DNA of 64,000 nucleotides from Flavobacteriales bacterium. GTDB taxonomy: Bacteria > Bacteroidota > Bacteroidia > Flavobacteriales_F > PHOS-HE28. The position numbers were made by a program, and so were the translations under genes. The notes beneath the pieces were generated by a model that saw only the letters and a list, made by a program, of their open reading frames with translations, was not told where the DNA came from and made no database searches. Shown in pieces: positions 34,475 to 43,085 of this stretch. The DNA lies in assembly GCA_016717225.1 (NCBI GenBank), contig JADKGB010000015.1:1-64000 (forward strand), written 5' to 3'. The first letter of the stretch is position 1. Each line of letters opens with the position of its first letter.

Positions 34475-37093
34475 CTAGTTCAACAAAGCTTCCGCCTTCT
34501 TCAATGCGCTGGCCAGGCCGCCCGCCTCTTTTCCTCCGGCTGTGGCAAAGTCTGGCTGGCCGCCGCCCCCGCCTTTGATCTCCATTGAGATCTGCTTGAT
34601 TATATCCGTGGCCTTGATGCCAGTGGCTGCCGCGTAATCCCTGCCAATGGACACTGCCAACAAGGGCTTTCCGTCCAGAACCGAACCCGATACGAAGGCC
34701 ATGTCAGGGTGCTGCTCCCGCAGTTGATACCCCAGATCCTTCATTCCTTGGGGATCAAGATCGAGTTGTTGGACCAAAACGTTCAGGCCCTTGTCATTTC
34801 GCTTGGCCTTCGCAGGCAACGAGGTGACATAATTCCGCACCTTTTCGCGAGCGGCTTTTTCCAGTTCCTTGCTCAACTGATCGTTGTGTTCCACCAGTTT
34901 CTTCACGGCCTGCACCAGGTCGGTCGGGTGCTGCAGCAAGGTGTTGATGGCATCGAGTTTGGCCAACTTCTCATTGATCATGCGCTCGGCCTCTACGCTC
35001 GTAATGGCCTCAATGCGCCGTATGCCTGCAGCTAACGCGCTCTCGCTAACGATCCGGAACGGTCCGATGACGCCGGTCCGTGGCACATGCGTTCCACCAC
35101 ATAGCTCCACGCTCGGGCCGAACTTCACCACACGCACGCTGTCGCCGTACTTCTCACCGAAAAGTGCCATAGCGCCCATGGTCTTTGCTTCAGCGATCGG
35201 CACGTTGCGGCGGTCATCGAATACGATATCCTCAGTGATCATCGCGTTCACTTCTCGCTCTATGATGAGGAGTTCCTCATTGGTCACTTTGGTAAAATGG
35301 CTGATGTCGAAGCGCAGACGGTCCGGGGCAACGAGCGAGCCTTTCTGCTCCACATGCGTGCCCAAGTGCTTGCGCAGAACATGATGCAGTAAATGCGTTG
35401 CAGTGTGGTTGCGTGCAGTGAGGTTACGGCGTGAGGCATCTACCTGTGCTGTAAAGGTTGCGTTCACATCCTTCGGCAAACTCTTCGTGTAATGCACGAT
35501 GAGTTGGTTCTCACGCTTGGTGTCGATCACTTCCACTCGTTCCCCGCCATTGATCAGCCAGCCTTGATCGCCAACTTGTCCGCCACCCTCGGCATAGAAT
35601 GGCGTGCGGTCCAGAACGATCTGGTATTGGTCGCCACTTTTACTCGATACCTTTCGGTGGCGTAGGATGCGCGATTCGCACACGAGGTCATCGTAGCCAA
35701 CGAATTCAGTTTCGCCCCTTCCCATCCCGGCATCCGCCGAGACCACCCAATCGCCGGTAGTAACGGCGGTGGCCGCGCGGCTTCGGTCCTTCTGCTTTTT
35801 CAATTCGGCCTCGAAGCCGACCATGTCAACATCGCGACCTTCTTCACGGGCCATCAACTGCGTCAGGTCGATCGGGAAGCCGAACGTGTCCAGTAGTTCA
35901 AAAGCCTTCTCACCCGGAATTGTCCCTTTTGTCTCAGCAAGTGCGAGCTCCAATCGCTTGGTGCCTTGCTCCAGCGTGCGTAGAAATGCCTTCTCCTCTT
36001 CCAGGATCACGCTCTCGACTATGGCTTGTTGCTTCTTCAACTCGGGAAACTGATCGCCCATTTGCCCGGCGAGCGTTGGAGCCAACGCATGCATGAAGGG
36101 CTCATTGAAACCAAGGAAACTGTATCCATATCGCACAGCGCGACGCAGGATCCGGCGGATCACATAACCGGCGCCGGTGTTGCTAGGAAGTTGTCCATCG
36201 GCAATGGCGAACGATATCGCGCGCAGGTGATCGGCGATCACACGCATGGCGATATCCGCCTTTTCTTCCGCACCGTAATTCCTTCCGCATTGCTTGGCTA
36301 TCACTTGGATCAATGGCTGGAACACATCGGTGTCGTAATTGCTGCGCTTACCCTGCAGAACCATGCATAAGCGCTCGAAACCCATGCCGGTATCCACGTG
36401 CTGGGCTGGAAGTGTTTGCAGTGAGCCATCGGATTTCCGCTCGAACTGCATGAACACGTTGTTCCAGATCTCGATCACCTGTGGGTGGTCGTTGTTGACC
36501 AGCTCGTGACCAGGCTTCAGGGCCTTTTCCTCGGCGGTTCGGACATCCACATGGATCTCGGTGCACGGACCACACGGACCCGTGTCGCCCATCTCCCAAA
36601 AATTGTCTTTCCGGCTGAAGGGTAGAATGCGTTCGGCTGGTAGATATTTCAACCATAGCCCGCGCGTCTCCTCATCCGGATCCAGCTTATCGTTCTTATC
36701 CCCGCCGAAATAGGTAACGTAGATGTTCGCTTTATCGATCTTGTACACGTTGGCCAACAGGTCCCACGCCCAATCGATCGCGTCCTTCTTGAAGTAATCG
36801 CCGAAGCTCCAGTTGCCGAGCATCTCGAACATCGTATGGTGGTACGTGTCGATCCCGACTTCCTCAAGGTCGTTGTGCTTGCCAGAAACGCGCAAGCATT
36901 TCTGGGTGTCGGCGATGCGCTTATGCTGTGCCGGGCGGTTGCCGAGGAAAAGATCCTTGAACTGGTTCATCCCCGCATTGGTGAACATCAACGTCGGATC
37001 ATCCTTCACCACCATCGGTGCGCTGGGCACAATGGTGTGGCCGTGGTTGGCGAAGTGATCGAGGAAGGCTTGGCGGATCTCGCGGGAGGTCAT
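34475..37093 (-). CDS. alaS: Alanyl-tRNA synthetase
   Basis: Charges tRNA-Ala and edits mischarged Ser/Gly. 872 residues: class II catalytic core (FTNAGMNQFKDLFLGNRP, MGDTGPCGPCTEIH), editing domain with zinc ligands HTATHLLHH and ELCGGTHVPRTG, a helical linker, and the C-terminal DHHA1 domain with EIKGGGGGQPDFATAGG. All domains are complete. A candidate promoter (TTG, 17 bp, TACATTCG) lies upstream on the minus strand. Confidence 0.97.
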   Translation of the reverse strand: MTSREIRQAFLDHFANHGHTIVPSAPMVVKDDPTLMFTNAGMNQFKDLFLGNRPAQHKRIADTQKCLRVSGKHNDLEEVGIDTYHHTMFEMLGNWSFGDYFKKDAIDWAWDLLANVYKIDKANIYVTYFGGDKNDKLDPDEETRGLWLKYLPAERILPFSRKDNFWEMGDTGPCGPCTEIHVDVRTAEEKALKPGHELVNNDHPQVIEIWNNVFMQFERKSDGSLQTLPAQHVDTGMGFERLCMVLQGKRSNYDTDVFQPLIQVIAKQCGRNYGAEEKADIAMRVIADHLRAISFAIADGQLPSNTGAGYVIRRILRRAVRYGYSFLGFNEPFMHALAPTLAGQMGDQFPELKKQQAIVESVILEEEKAFLRTLEQGTKRLELALAETKGTIPGEKAFELLDTFGFPIDLTQLMAREEGRDVDMVGFEAELKKQKDRSRAATAVTTGDWVVSADAGMGRGETEFVGYDDLVCESRILRHRKVSSKSGDQYQIVLDRTPFYAEGGGQVGDQGWLINGGERVEVIDTKRENQLIVHYTKSLPKDVNATFTAQVDASRRNLTARNHTATHLLHHVLRKHLGTHVEQKGSLVAPDRLRFDISHFTKVTNEELLIIEREVNAMITEDIVFDDRRNVPIAEAKTMGAMALFGEKYGDSVRVVKFGPSVELCGGTHVPRTGVIGPFRIVSESALAAGIRRIEAITSVEAERMINEKLAKLDAINTLLQHPTDLVQAVKKLVEHNDQLSKELEKAAREKVRNYVTSLPAKAKRNDKGLNVLVQQLDLDPQGMKDLGYQLREQHPDMAFVSGSVLDGKPLLAVSIGRDYAAATGIKATDIIKQISMEIKGGGGGQPDFATAGGKEAGGLASALKKAEALLN

Positions 37094-37115
37094 CGTGTGC
37101 GTGCAATTCGGAGCG

Positions 37116-37143
37116 CGAATGTAGAAGGGGTGGCATGCTACAA
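37116..37143 (-). promoter_or_regulatory. Candidate alaS promoter, TTG-N17-TACATTCG
   Basis: Minus-strand TTG (37141-37143) and TACATTCG (37116-37123) are separated by 17 bp, 22 bp before the alaS ATG. Confidence 0.45.
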
Positions 37144-37238
37144 GGGTGGCCCGTTCACTTCATGATATCCTGGATTTTCGATCGTTGCGGGTACATTCGC
37201 CATCCCATTGGTTTTGCCCGCTCCAACTTTTTTCAACG

Positions 37239-38207
37239 ATGGCCGAGCTCAAATACCGCTTCAACCCCGATACGCTCAATTTCGAGCGTATCCGCATCAG
37301 CGGTATGCAAAAGGCGAAGCGTACCATGCTCGCTTTGCTTCCGGGACTATTGGTCGGGATCGCTGGCATGTTCTTGCTGGCGCAGTTCGTGGATACCAAC
37401 GCTGAGGCAAGTTTGAAGCGGGAGAACCAACAATTGGCGGTGCAATATGAATTGGTGAACAAGCGACTTGGAGACATCGAGAATGTGTTGTACGATGTTC
37501 AGCGCCGGGATGACAACGTGTATCGGGTGATCTTCGAGGCGGACCCCATTCCTGCTGATGTGCGCCAAGCCGGTATTGGTGGGGTGAACAGATACAAGGA
37601 CCTTGAAGGATACGCCAGCAGCGAGCTCGTGATGACAACACGTAAGCGATTGGACCGTATCGCCAAACAACTTTACGTGCAGAGCATCTCCATGGACGAA
37701 GTGGCGGGCCTGGCCATGCGCAAGCAGGAAATGCTCGCGAGTATTCCCAGCATTCAACCCATTCCCAACGAAAAAACACAAGTGAGCAGTGGCTTTGGTG
37801 AACGCATGCACCCCATCCTCAAGATCATCAAGATGCATGAAGGCCTGGACTTCACGTCGCCAGTTGGTACGGAGATTTATGCCTCAGGTGATGGCCGGGT
37901 GACGTTCGCTGAATACAGCACATCTGGTTATGGGATCCACATCATCATCGACCACGGTTTCGGATATGAAACGCTTTACGGCCACCTCAGCAGGCTGAAG
38001 GTTTCCAACGGACAACGTGTAAAGCGCGGTGACCTGATAGGATACTCGGGCAATACAGGTTTGAGCTCAGGCCCACACCTGCACTATGAAGTGCACAAGT
38101 CGGGAACTGCCGTGGATCCAGCGAACTATCTGTTCAATAGCCTAACGCCGGATGAGTATGCGCGCATGATCGAGCAGTCCCGCAACGCGAGCCAATCGTT
38201 CGATTGA
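37239..38207 (+). CDS. M23 family metallopeptidase, membrane anchored
   Basis: LytM-type peptidoglycan endopeptidase or amidase activator of 322 residues. One N-terminal membrane helix (LLPGLLVGIAGMFLLAQFV) is followed by a coiled coil (SLKRENQQLAVQYELVNKRL) and the peptidase domain: zinc ligands in MHEGLDFTSPVG (HxxxD) and GPHLHYEVHKSG (HxH). Since all ligands are present it is probably catalytic. The ATG at 37239 opens AELKYRFNPDTLNFERI, a conserved start in Bacteroidota homologues. TACATTCG at 37192-37199 is a candidate -7 element. MerR and FkbM genes follow. Confidence 0.93.
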   Translation: MAELKYRFNPDTLNFERIRISGMQKAKRTMLALLPGLLVGIAGMFLLAQFVDTNAEASLKRENQQLAVQYELVNKRLGDIENVLYDVQRRDDNVYRVIFEADPIPADVRQAGIGGVNRYKDLEGYASSELVMTTRKRLDRIAKQLYVQSISMDEVAGLAMRKQEMLASIPSIQPIPNEKTQVSSGFGERMHPILKIIKMHEGLDFTSPVGTEIYASGDGRVTFAEYSTSGYGIHIIIDHGFGYETLYGHLSRLKVSNGQRVKRGDLIGYSGNTGLSSGPHLHYEVHKSGTAVDPANYLFNSLTPDEYARMIEQSRNASQSFD

Positions 38208-38258
38208 CCGTTACCTTCGGCACCGGAAATACAGCGTGGGATCCAGACCACTTTCGAT

Positions 38259-38633
38259 ATGCCGTTGAAGGAAAAAACCATCGAGCGCATCTATTGGACT
38301 ATTGGTGAGGTGGCCGAGCAGTTGGGTGTGAATACATCGTTGTTGCGTTATTGGGAAAAGGAGTTCGGCATGCTTCGCCCCAAGCGCACCGGCAAAGGCG
38401 ACCGCCTCTATTCAAAGGATGATGTCGCCAAGATCCGGGAGATCCAAGTGCTTTTGAAGCAGGACGGTTTCACCATTGAAGGCGCCAAGGCCCAGTTGCG
38501 TGGTGGCCGAAAGCAAGAAGATGCTCGCGACGAAGCGGTGCGCAGGCTGCAACGAGTGCGCGCGGAGCTCTTGAGCTTGCAGGCAGACTTGGCCGAGGAT
38601 GCGCATGACCTTGCGGCTTCCTTTTCCCGATGA
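38259..38633 (+). CDS. MerR family transcriptional regulator
   Basis: A 124-residue DNA-binding protein with the MerR winged helix at the N-terminus (WTIGEVAEQLGVNTSLLRYW, EKEFGMLRPKRTGKGDRLYS) and a short C-terminal coiled coil for dimerisation. No effector domain or metal-binding cysteines are visible. It follows the M23 gene by 51 bp, with TACCTTCG at 38212-38219 as a possible -7 element, and overlaps the FkbM gene by 4 bp (ATGA). Confidence 0.9.
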   Translation: MPLKEKTIERIYWTIGEVAEQLGVNTSLLRYWEKEFGMLRPKRTGKGDRLYSKDDVAKIREIQVLLKQDGFTIEGAKAQLRGGRKQEDARDEAVRRLQRVRAELLSLQADLAEDAHDLAASFSR

Positions 38634-39496
38634 ACTTCGCGGCGCTCGGCTTGCGCGCATTGAACAAGCTGGGTATCCTGAAGCACATAACGTTCACAGG
38701 AACGATGGTGCTCTCGGGCAAGCGCACCAAACTACCCATGGTCAAGGGCGTTGGATTCGCTTACGTGTTGGATAGTGGACATTTCATGGAAGACCTGCTT
38801 CGGGTGTTGATCCCACTGTTTCCGGGAACATTCATTGACGTGGGCGTGAACATCGGACAAACGCTGATCAAATTGAGGTCCGCATGGCCAGATGTGCCGT
38901 ATGTCGGCTTCGAACCGAATCCCGTTTGTGTGGACTATACCGAGCGGCTGATCGCCGCCAACGGATATCGGAACGCAAGCATCATTCCAGCTGCGCTGAC
39001 AGACGAGGACGGGGATGGTTCGTTGCTCCTTTGGCAAGGTGATGACCCCGATGATTCCACGGCGACATTGATCAAGGATTTTCGAGCCAAGAGCGCGAGC
39101 GAAAAGGAGATCCCGGTCCGCTTGGTGCGTTGGCGCAGTTTTGAAATACGATCAAACCCAGCGAAACTGGGCGTTGTAAAGGTGGACGTGGAGGGTGGTG
39201 AGCTGGAAGTATTGGTGACCATGCAGGCACGCATCAACTCCGATAGACCCGTTGTCGTGGTGGAAGTTCTACCCACGTACGACCCTCCGAAACAGGTGCG
39301 ATCGGAACGCCAGCGAGGCATCGAACGGATGGCTGCCGCTTGCGAGCTGAGGATCTTCCGGATACATAAGGGTGATCCTTCGATCCGGCTGGAAGCGCTC
39401 ACTGAATTCGGCATTTCCAATGATCTGAAAACGGCTGATCACCTGCTGGTACCCGCTGAGCGTGTTTCGGAGGTTATTGCCGCTTTCTCGGCTTGA
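38630..39496 (+). CDS. FkbM family methyltransferase
   Basis: SAM-dependent O-methyltransferase of the FkbM type, 288 residues. The SAM-binding motif is FIDVGVNIGQTLIKLRSAW with the acidic VGFEPNPVCVDY; the C-terminal KVDVEGGELEVLVTM is typical of the family. Such enzymes methylate sugars or small molecules; the target is not apparent. It overlaps the merR-like gene by 4 bp and ends 4 bp before the convergent hldD gene. Confidence 0.9.
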   Translation: MNFAALGLRALNKLGILKHITFTGTMVLSGKRTKLPMVKGVGFAYVLDSGHFMEDLLRVLIPLFPGTFIDVGVNIGQTLIKLRSAWPDVPYVGFEPNPVCVDYTERLIAANGYRNASIIPAALTDEDGDGSLLLWQGDDPDDSTATLIKDFRAKSASEKEIPVRLVRWRSFEIRSNPAKLGVVKVDVEGGELEVLVTMQARINSDRPVVVVEVLPTYDPPKQVRSERQRGIERMAAACELRIFRIHKGDPSIRLEALTEFGISNDLKTADHLLVPAERVSEVIAAFSA

Positions 39497-39500
39497 GCAT

Positions 39501-40466
39501 TCACATGACCGCTTCCTTGGCGAGGTAGCTGGTGACGTAATCCGCAATGCCCTCATCCAACGTGTGGAACGGCGTGGTGTATCCAGCCGTGCGCAATTTT
39601 TCCATTCGCGCCTCTGTGAAGTACTGGTACTTGTCACGGATATCCAGTGGCGTGTCTATGAATGATATTCGCTCCGGTTGGCCCGTGGCCACAAATGTTG
39701 CGCGTGCCAGGTCAAGGAACGATCGCGCCGTTCCGCTTCCCAGGTTGTAAATGGCTGGGTTCTTTCGATGTTCCATCAGCCACAGGCATACATCGCATAC
39801 ATCCTTCACATAAACGAAATCACGCAGTTGCTCGCCATCCCGGTAATCCGGCCTATGACTGCGGAACAACTTCATGCCGCCTGAGGCCTTGATCTGGTTG
39901 AACGCATGGAACACTACACTGGCCATGCGGCCCTTGTGATACTCGTTCGGGCCATACACATTGAAGAACTTCAAGCCTGCCCAGAAGAAGGGCTGCCTTT
40001 CCTGGGCTAGTGCCCATTGGTCGAATGTGTGCTTGCTCTCCCCATACGGATTCAGCGGTTGCAACTTCGCGATGGTCGCATGATCATCCGCATAGCCGTG
40101 CTCTCCACTGCCATAAGTGGCTGCGGATGATGCGTACACCAATGGTATCCCGTACCGGACGCACCGCTCCCATACCTGCTGGCTGTATCGCACATTCAGC
40201 TCATCGAATATTCGGTGGTCGAATTCGGTTGTGTCGGTCCGAGCCCCAAGGTGAAAAATGAACTGTACCTGGTTCTCGTTCGCATCGAGCCAGGTAAAGA
40301 ACTCATTGCGGTTCACCCGGGCAGTCAGCTTTTTCCCGTCCAGATTCCTCGACTTGTCGGCCCGTGAAAAGTCATCTACTGCCACAATATCCTGCCAGCC
40401 TCGTGAGAGCAATTCGCTCACCAGGCAACTCCCGATAAAGCCGGCCGCACCCGTAACGATGATCAT
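39501..40466 (-). CDS. hldD: ADP-L-glycero-D-manno-heptose 6-epimerase
   Basis: Extended short-chain dehydrogenase that makes the L,D-heptose precursor of lipopolysaccharide core. 321 residues with the NAD(P) motif IIVTGAAGFIGSCLVSELL, the Ser/Tyr/Lys active site (YASSAATYGSG, NPYGESKHTFDQW) and FFNVYGPNEYHKGRMASVVF, the last being characteristic of HldD (RfaD). Other heptose genes are not in this window. Confidence 0.93.
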   Translation of the reverse strand: MIIVTGAAGFIGSCLVSELLSRGWQDIVAVDDFSRADKSRNLDGKKLTARVNRNEFFTWLDANENQVQFIFHLGARTDTTEFDHRIFDELNVRYSQQVWERCVRYGIPLVYASSAATYGSGEHGYADDHATIAKLQPLNPYGESKHTFDQWALAQERQPFFWAGLKFFNVYGPNEYHKGRMASVVFHAFNQIKASGGMKLFRSHRPDYRDGEQLRDFVYVKDVCDVCLWLMEHRKNPAIYNLGSGTARSFLDLARATFVATGQPERISFIDTPLDIRDKYQYFTEARMEKLRTAGYTTPFHTLDEGIADYVTSYLAKEAVM

Positions 40467-40516
40467 GGGGCCAAGTTAGGGGCGACGACCGTGGATGTTG
40501 CTCCGGGGCGCGCGCC

Positions 40517-40524
40517 TACCTTCG
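40517..40524 (+). promoter_or_regulatory. Candidate -7 element, TACCTTCG, for queD
   Basis: Seven of eight matches to TAnnTTTG, ending 7 bp before the queD ATG; a TTG lies 16 bp upstream (40498-40500). The message would start at or within a base or two of the ATG, that is, leaderless. Confidence 0.4.
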
Positions 40525-40531
40525 CGGCCAG

Positions 40532-40948
40532 ATGCCTATCGTACACATTACCCGCCGCGAACGGTTCAGCGCCGCCCATAAACTTTCCCGTCCAGATTGG
40601 AGCGCGGAGAAGAATACGGCCACTTTCGGCAAATGTTCCAACCCCAACTGGCATGGCCACAACTACGAACTGTGGGTTACCGTGAAAGGTGAACCCAGCC
40701 CGGAGACCGGCTTCGTTATTGACCTTTCCGCCTTAGGCCAGGCTTTGCACGAGCATGTGGTTCGGCAACTCGACCATAAGAACATCGATCTGGATGTGCC
40801 ATTCATGAAGGGGCGTCTCAGTAGCACCGAGAACTTGGCAGTTGCCATTTGGGAGCAGATAAAAGTGCCCATTGAGGCATTGGGATGTGTCTTGCACTGT
40901 GTGAAGGTTCAGGAGACCGAGAATAATCACGTGGAGTATTTCGGTTGA
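40532..40948 (+). CDS. queD: 6-carboxytetrahydropterin synthase / 6-pyruvoyl-tetrahydropterin synthase family
   Basis: T-fold enzyme of 138 residues. Zinc-binding histidines lie in RRERFSAAHKL and WHGHNYELWV; the catalytic region LDHKNIDLDVPFMKG and the pterin-anchoring Glu in VKVQETENNHVEYFG are present. It is close to both QueD (queuosine pathway) and bacterial PTPS enzymes; adjacency to folE, whose product it uses, fits either. Symbol queD is therefore tentative. Confidence 0.88.
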   Translation: MPIVHITRRERFSAAHKLSRPDWSAEKNTATFGKCSNPNWHGHNYELWVTVKGEPSPETGFVIDLSALGQALHEHVVRQLDHKNIDLDVPFMKGRLSSTENLAVAIWEQIKVPIEALGCVLHCVKVQETENNHVEYFG

Positions 40949-40973
40949 TGAACATCAAACGCCCGGTCTTGTT

Positions 40974-41678
40974 ATGAAGCGCATGAGCAACAAGAAACCA
41001 CAACTTCCGGGTATGGCGAAGAAGAGATCGGTAGTAGTCCCAAAACAGAGGCGCAACGTTGGCCCGGAGGATGAGGTCGATGGCTATTCGCGCGTTGATG
41101 TATACGACCAGAAGACGATCAGTCGCATAGGCGCGCATTACGGAGATATCATCAAGAGTATAGGGGAGGACCCCAAGCGAGAAGGGTTGGAGAAGACACC
41201 GGAGCGCGTGGCCAAGGCACTGCAGTACCTCACCCATGGTTATGATCTGGACCCGGCCGCGATCCTGAAGGGAGCGTTGTTCCAAGAACAGTACAGCCAG
41301 ATGGTGATCGTAAAGGACATCGAGGTGTATTCTCTCTGCGAGCACCACATGCTTCCTTTTTTTGGCAAGGCGCACGTAGCCTACATTCCTGATGGACGGA
41401 TCGTGGGGCTCAGCAAAATACCACGCGTTGTAGATGCTTTTGCCCGGCGGTTGCAAGTGCAGGAGCGGCTTACCAATGAGATCCGTGATTGTATCCACTC
41501 CACATTGAAGCCATTAGGTGTTGCGGTGGTGATGGAGTGTGATCACCTCTGCATGCGTATGCGTGGTGTGCAGAAACAGAACAGTGTGACCACAACCTCA
41601 GCGTTCACTGGTATTTTTCTCAGCGACCACCGTTCGCGCGAAGAGTTCATCAAGCTCATCAGTTCCAAACTCCACTGA
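40974..41678 (+). CDS. folE: GTP cyclohydrolase I
   Basis: Converts GTP to 7,8-dihydroneopterin triphosphate, first step of folate and queuosine/pterin synthesis. 234 residues; the catalytic core starts near residue 55. Zinc ligands are in VYSLCEHHMLPFFGKAHVAY and MECDHLCMRMRGVQKQNSVT; IVGLSKIPRVVDAFARRLQ is typical. The first about 40 residues are basic and poorly conserved (KKPQLPGMAKKRSVVVPKQR); a downstream ATG at residue 14 is possible. It follows queD by 25 bp. Confidence 0.96.
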   Translation: MKRMSNKKPQLPGMAKKRSVVVPKQRRNVGPEDEVDGYSRVDVYDQKTISRIGAHYGDIIKSIGEDPKREGLEKTPERVAKALQYLTHGYDLDPAAILKGALFQEQYSQMVIVKDIEVYSLCEHHMLPFFGKAHVAYIPDGRIVGLSKIPRVVDAFARRLQVQERLTNEIRDCIHSTLKPLGVAVVMECDHLCMRMRGVQKQNSVTTTSAFTGIFLSDHRSREEFIKLISSKLH

Positions 41679-41684
41679 TCCGAT

Positions 41685-42602
41685 ATGACCGCTTATGTCT
41701 TCCCCGGCCAAGGCAGCCAGTTCCCCGGCATGGGGAAGGACCTCTATGAAAGCGATGCCAATGCACGCGTCTTCTTCGAGCATGCCAATAACATCTTGGG
41801 CTTCGCGATCACCGAAGTGATGTTCAATGGCTCCGAAGCCGACCTGAGGCAGACGAATGTCACGCAGCCGGCCATCTTCCTGCATAGCGTGATCAAGGCG
41901 AAGGTGATGGGCGATGCCTTTCAGCCAGCGATGACTGCCGGACATTCCTTGGGTGAGTTCAGCGCGCTTGTGGCAGCAGGCGCCATGGAATTCAGCGACG
42001 GTTTGAAATTGGTGGCCGCACGTGCGAACGCGATGCAGAAGGCCTGCGAGATGCAACCCGGAACCATGGCCGCGATCCTTGGAATGGACGATGCGAAAGT
42101 GGAGGAGGTGTGTTCTGCGATCCCCGGTGTGGTGGTTCCAGCGAACTACAATTGCCCAGGCCAACTCGTGATCAGCGGGAGCGTGGAAGCTGTAACCGCC
42201 GCCTGCGAAGCATTGAAAGCAGCTGGGGCGAAACGCGCCTTGATGCTTTCTGTTGGTGGTGCGTTCCACAGCCCGCTCATGGAGCCTGCTCGGGCGGAAT
42301 TAGCGACGGCCATAGCATACACGCCCATCGTGGATCCCCGTTGTGCGATCTACCAGAATGTGGATGCCCGCGCCCACAAGGACCCTGCCCGTATCAAAGC
42401 CAACCTGATCGCACAACTCACGGCTCCGGTGCGATGGACACAGACTATGCAAAACATGCTTGCCGATGGTGCGACGAAAGTCGTGGAGGTCGGACCCGGC
42501 AATGTGCTTCAAGGGCTTTTTAAAAAGGTGAGCAAAGAGCTGGAGACTGCGGGGCGTAGGCTATGCCAATCCTGGAGGGTGTCCATGACAATAAGTGGGT
42601 GA
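41685..42602 (+). CDS. fabD: Malonyl CoA-acyl carrier protein transacylase, possibly with frameshifted C-terminus
   Basis: Transfers malonyl from CoA to acyl carrier protein for fatty acid synthesis. 305 residues with FPGQGSQFPGMGKDLYE, the nucleophile motif TAGHSLGEFSALVAAGA, the catalytic His in GGAFHSPLMEPA and the end motif KVVEVGPGNVLQGLFKKV. After KELETAG the residues RRLCQSWRVSMTISG do not resemble the family, whose members end about here. One more G in the run at about 42551-42554 would give ETAGA and a TAG stop, the expected end, so a one-base deletion is suspected. It starts 6 bp after folE. Confidence 0.93.
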   Translation: MTAYVFPGQGSQFPGMGKDLYESDANARVFFEHANNILGFAITEVMFNGSEADLRQTNVTQPAIFLHSVIKAKVMGDAFQPAMTAGHSLGEFSALVAAGAMEFSDGLKLVAARANAMQKACEMQPGTMAAILGMDDAKVEEVCSAIPGVVVPANYNCPGQLVISGSVEAVTAACEALKAAGAKRALMLSVGGAFHSPLMEPARAELATAIAYTPIVDPRCAIYQNVDARAHKDPARIKANLIAQLTAPVRWTQTMQNMLADGATKVVEVGPGNVLQGLFKKVSKELETAGRRLCQSWRVSMTISG

Positions 42603-42718
42603 CTATAATGGCTTGCGGCATACCGTGGGCCGCATCGAGCGGTTGGTCAAATTTTCAACATTGGGCGAACCTTCATGAACGATATCCGCAACTACCTCGT
42701 CCTCGAAGGTTCTTAGGG

Positions 42719-42892
42719 ATGGTTATAGATCTTGGCTGTTTGAAACGGGCCTCAAGAGAGTTGAATGACGCTCGTTTCGATCTGGATTTGCGGAACGCGT
42801 TGCGATACTGGGTGGTAAGCCTTGTCGCGTTCTGGTTGATGTTCGGCGCATTCGTCTTCGATTTTGTTCGAAATGTGTTCCTGAAGGGCTAG
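42719..42892 (+). CDS. Possible small membrane protein
   Basis: A 57-codon frame starting ATG 42719 (MVIDLGCLKRASRELNDARF) with one hydrophobic helix (YWVVSLVAFWLMFGAFVFDF). The frame is open further upstream to 42563 but that part overlaps fabD and lacks protein character. No family recognised and no ribosome-binding site is evident, so this could be chance. Confidence 0.3.
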   Translation: MVIDLGCLKRASRELNDARFDLDLRNALRYWVVSLVAFWLMFGAFVFDFVRNVFLKG

Positions 42893-43085
42893 AGGTAGCC
42901 GTACGCTCATCTATAGCTATGGCTGCCCAGCTGCGCGTTCACCATTCTCCCTCAAGGGTTTCTCAGCCGTGATGCGCACTCAAGCGTATCAGGTCTGAGG
43001 TTTCCCCGCTCTTCACATCCGTTATGCCTCAGTCCACTTCGTGAGGCCTTGAGGGAAAGCCGGTGTCAGCTAGGGCACGGTCAGG
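42893..43085. other. Intergenic region with nested inverted repeats
   Basis: Together with 42603-42718 this forms a 483-bp gap between fabD and the GT61 gene, containing only the doubtful small ORF. It holds a perfect 10-bp inverted repeat, tccctcaagg (42948-42957) and ccttgaggga (43047-43056), and inside it ctgagg (42995-43000) against cctcag (43027-43032). The nested pairing would give a long branched hairpin. It may terminate the convergent units or be a small RNA or repeat remnant; nothing decides between these. Confidence 0.4.
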
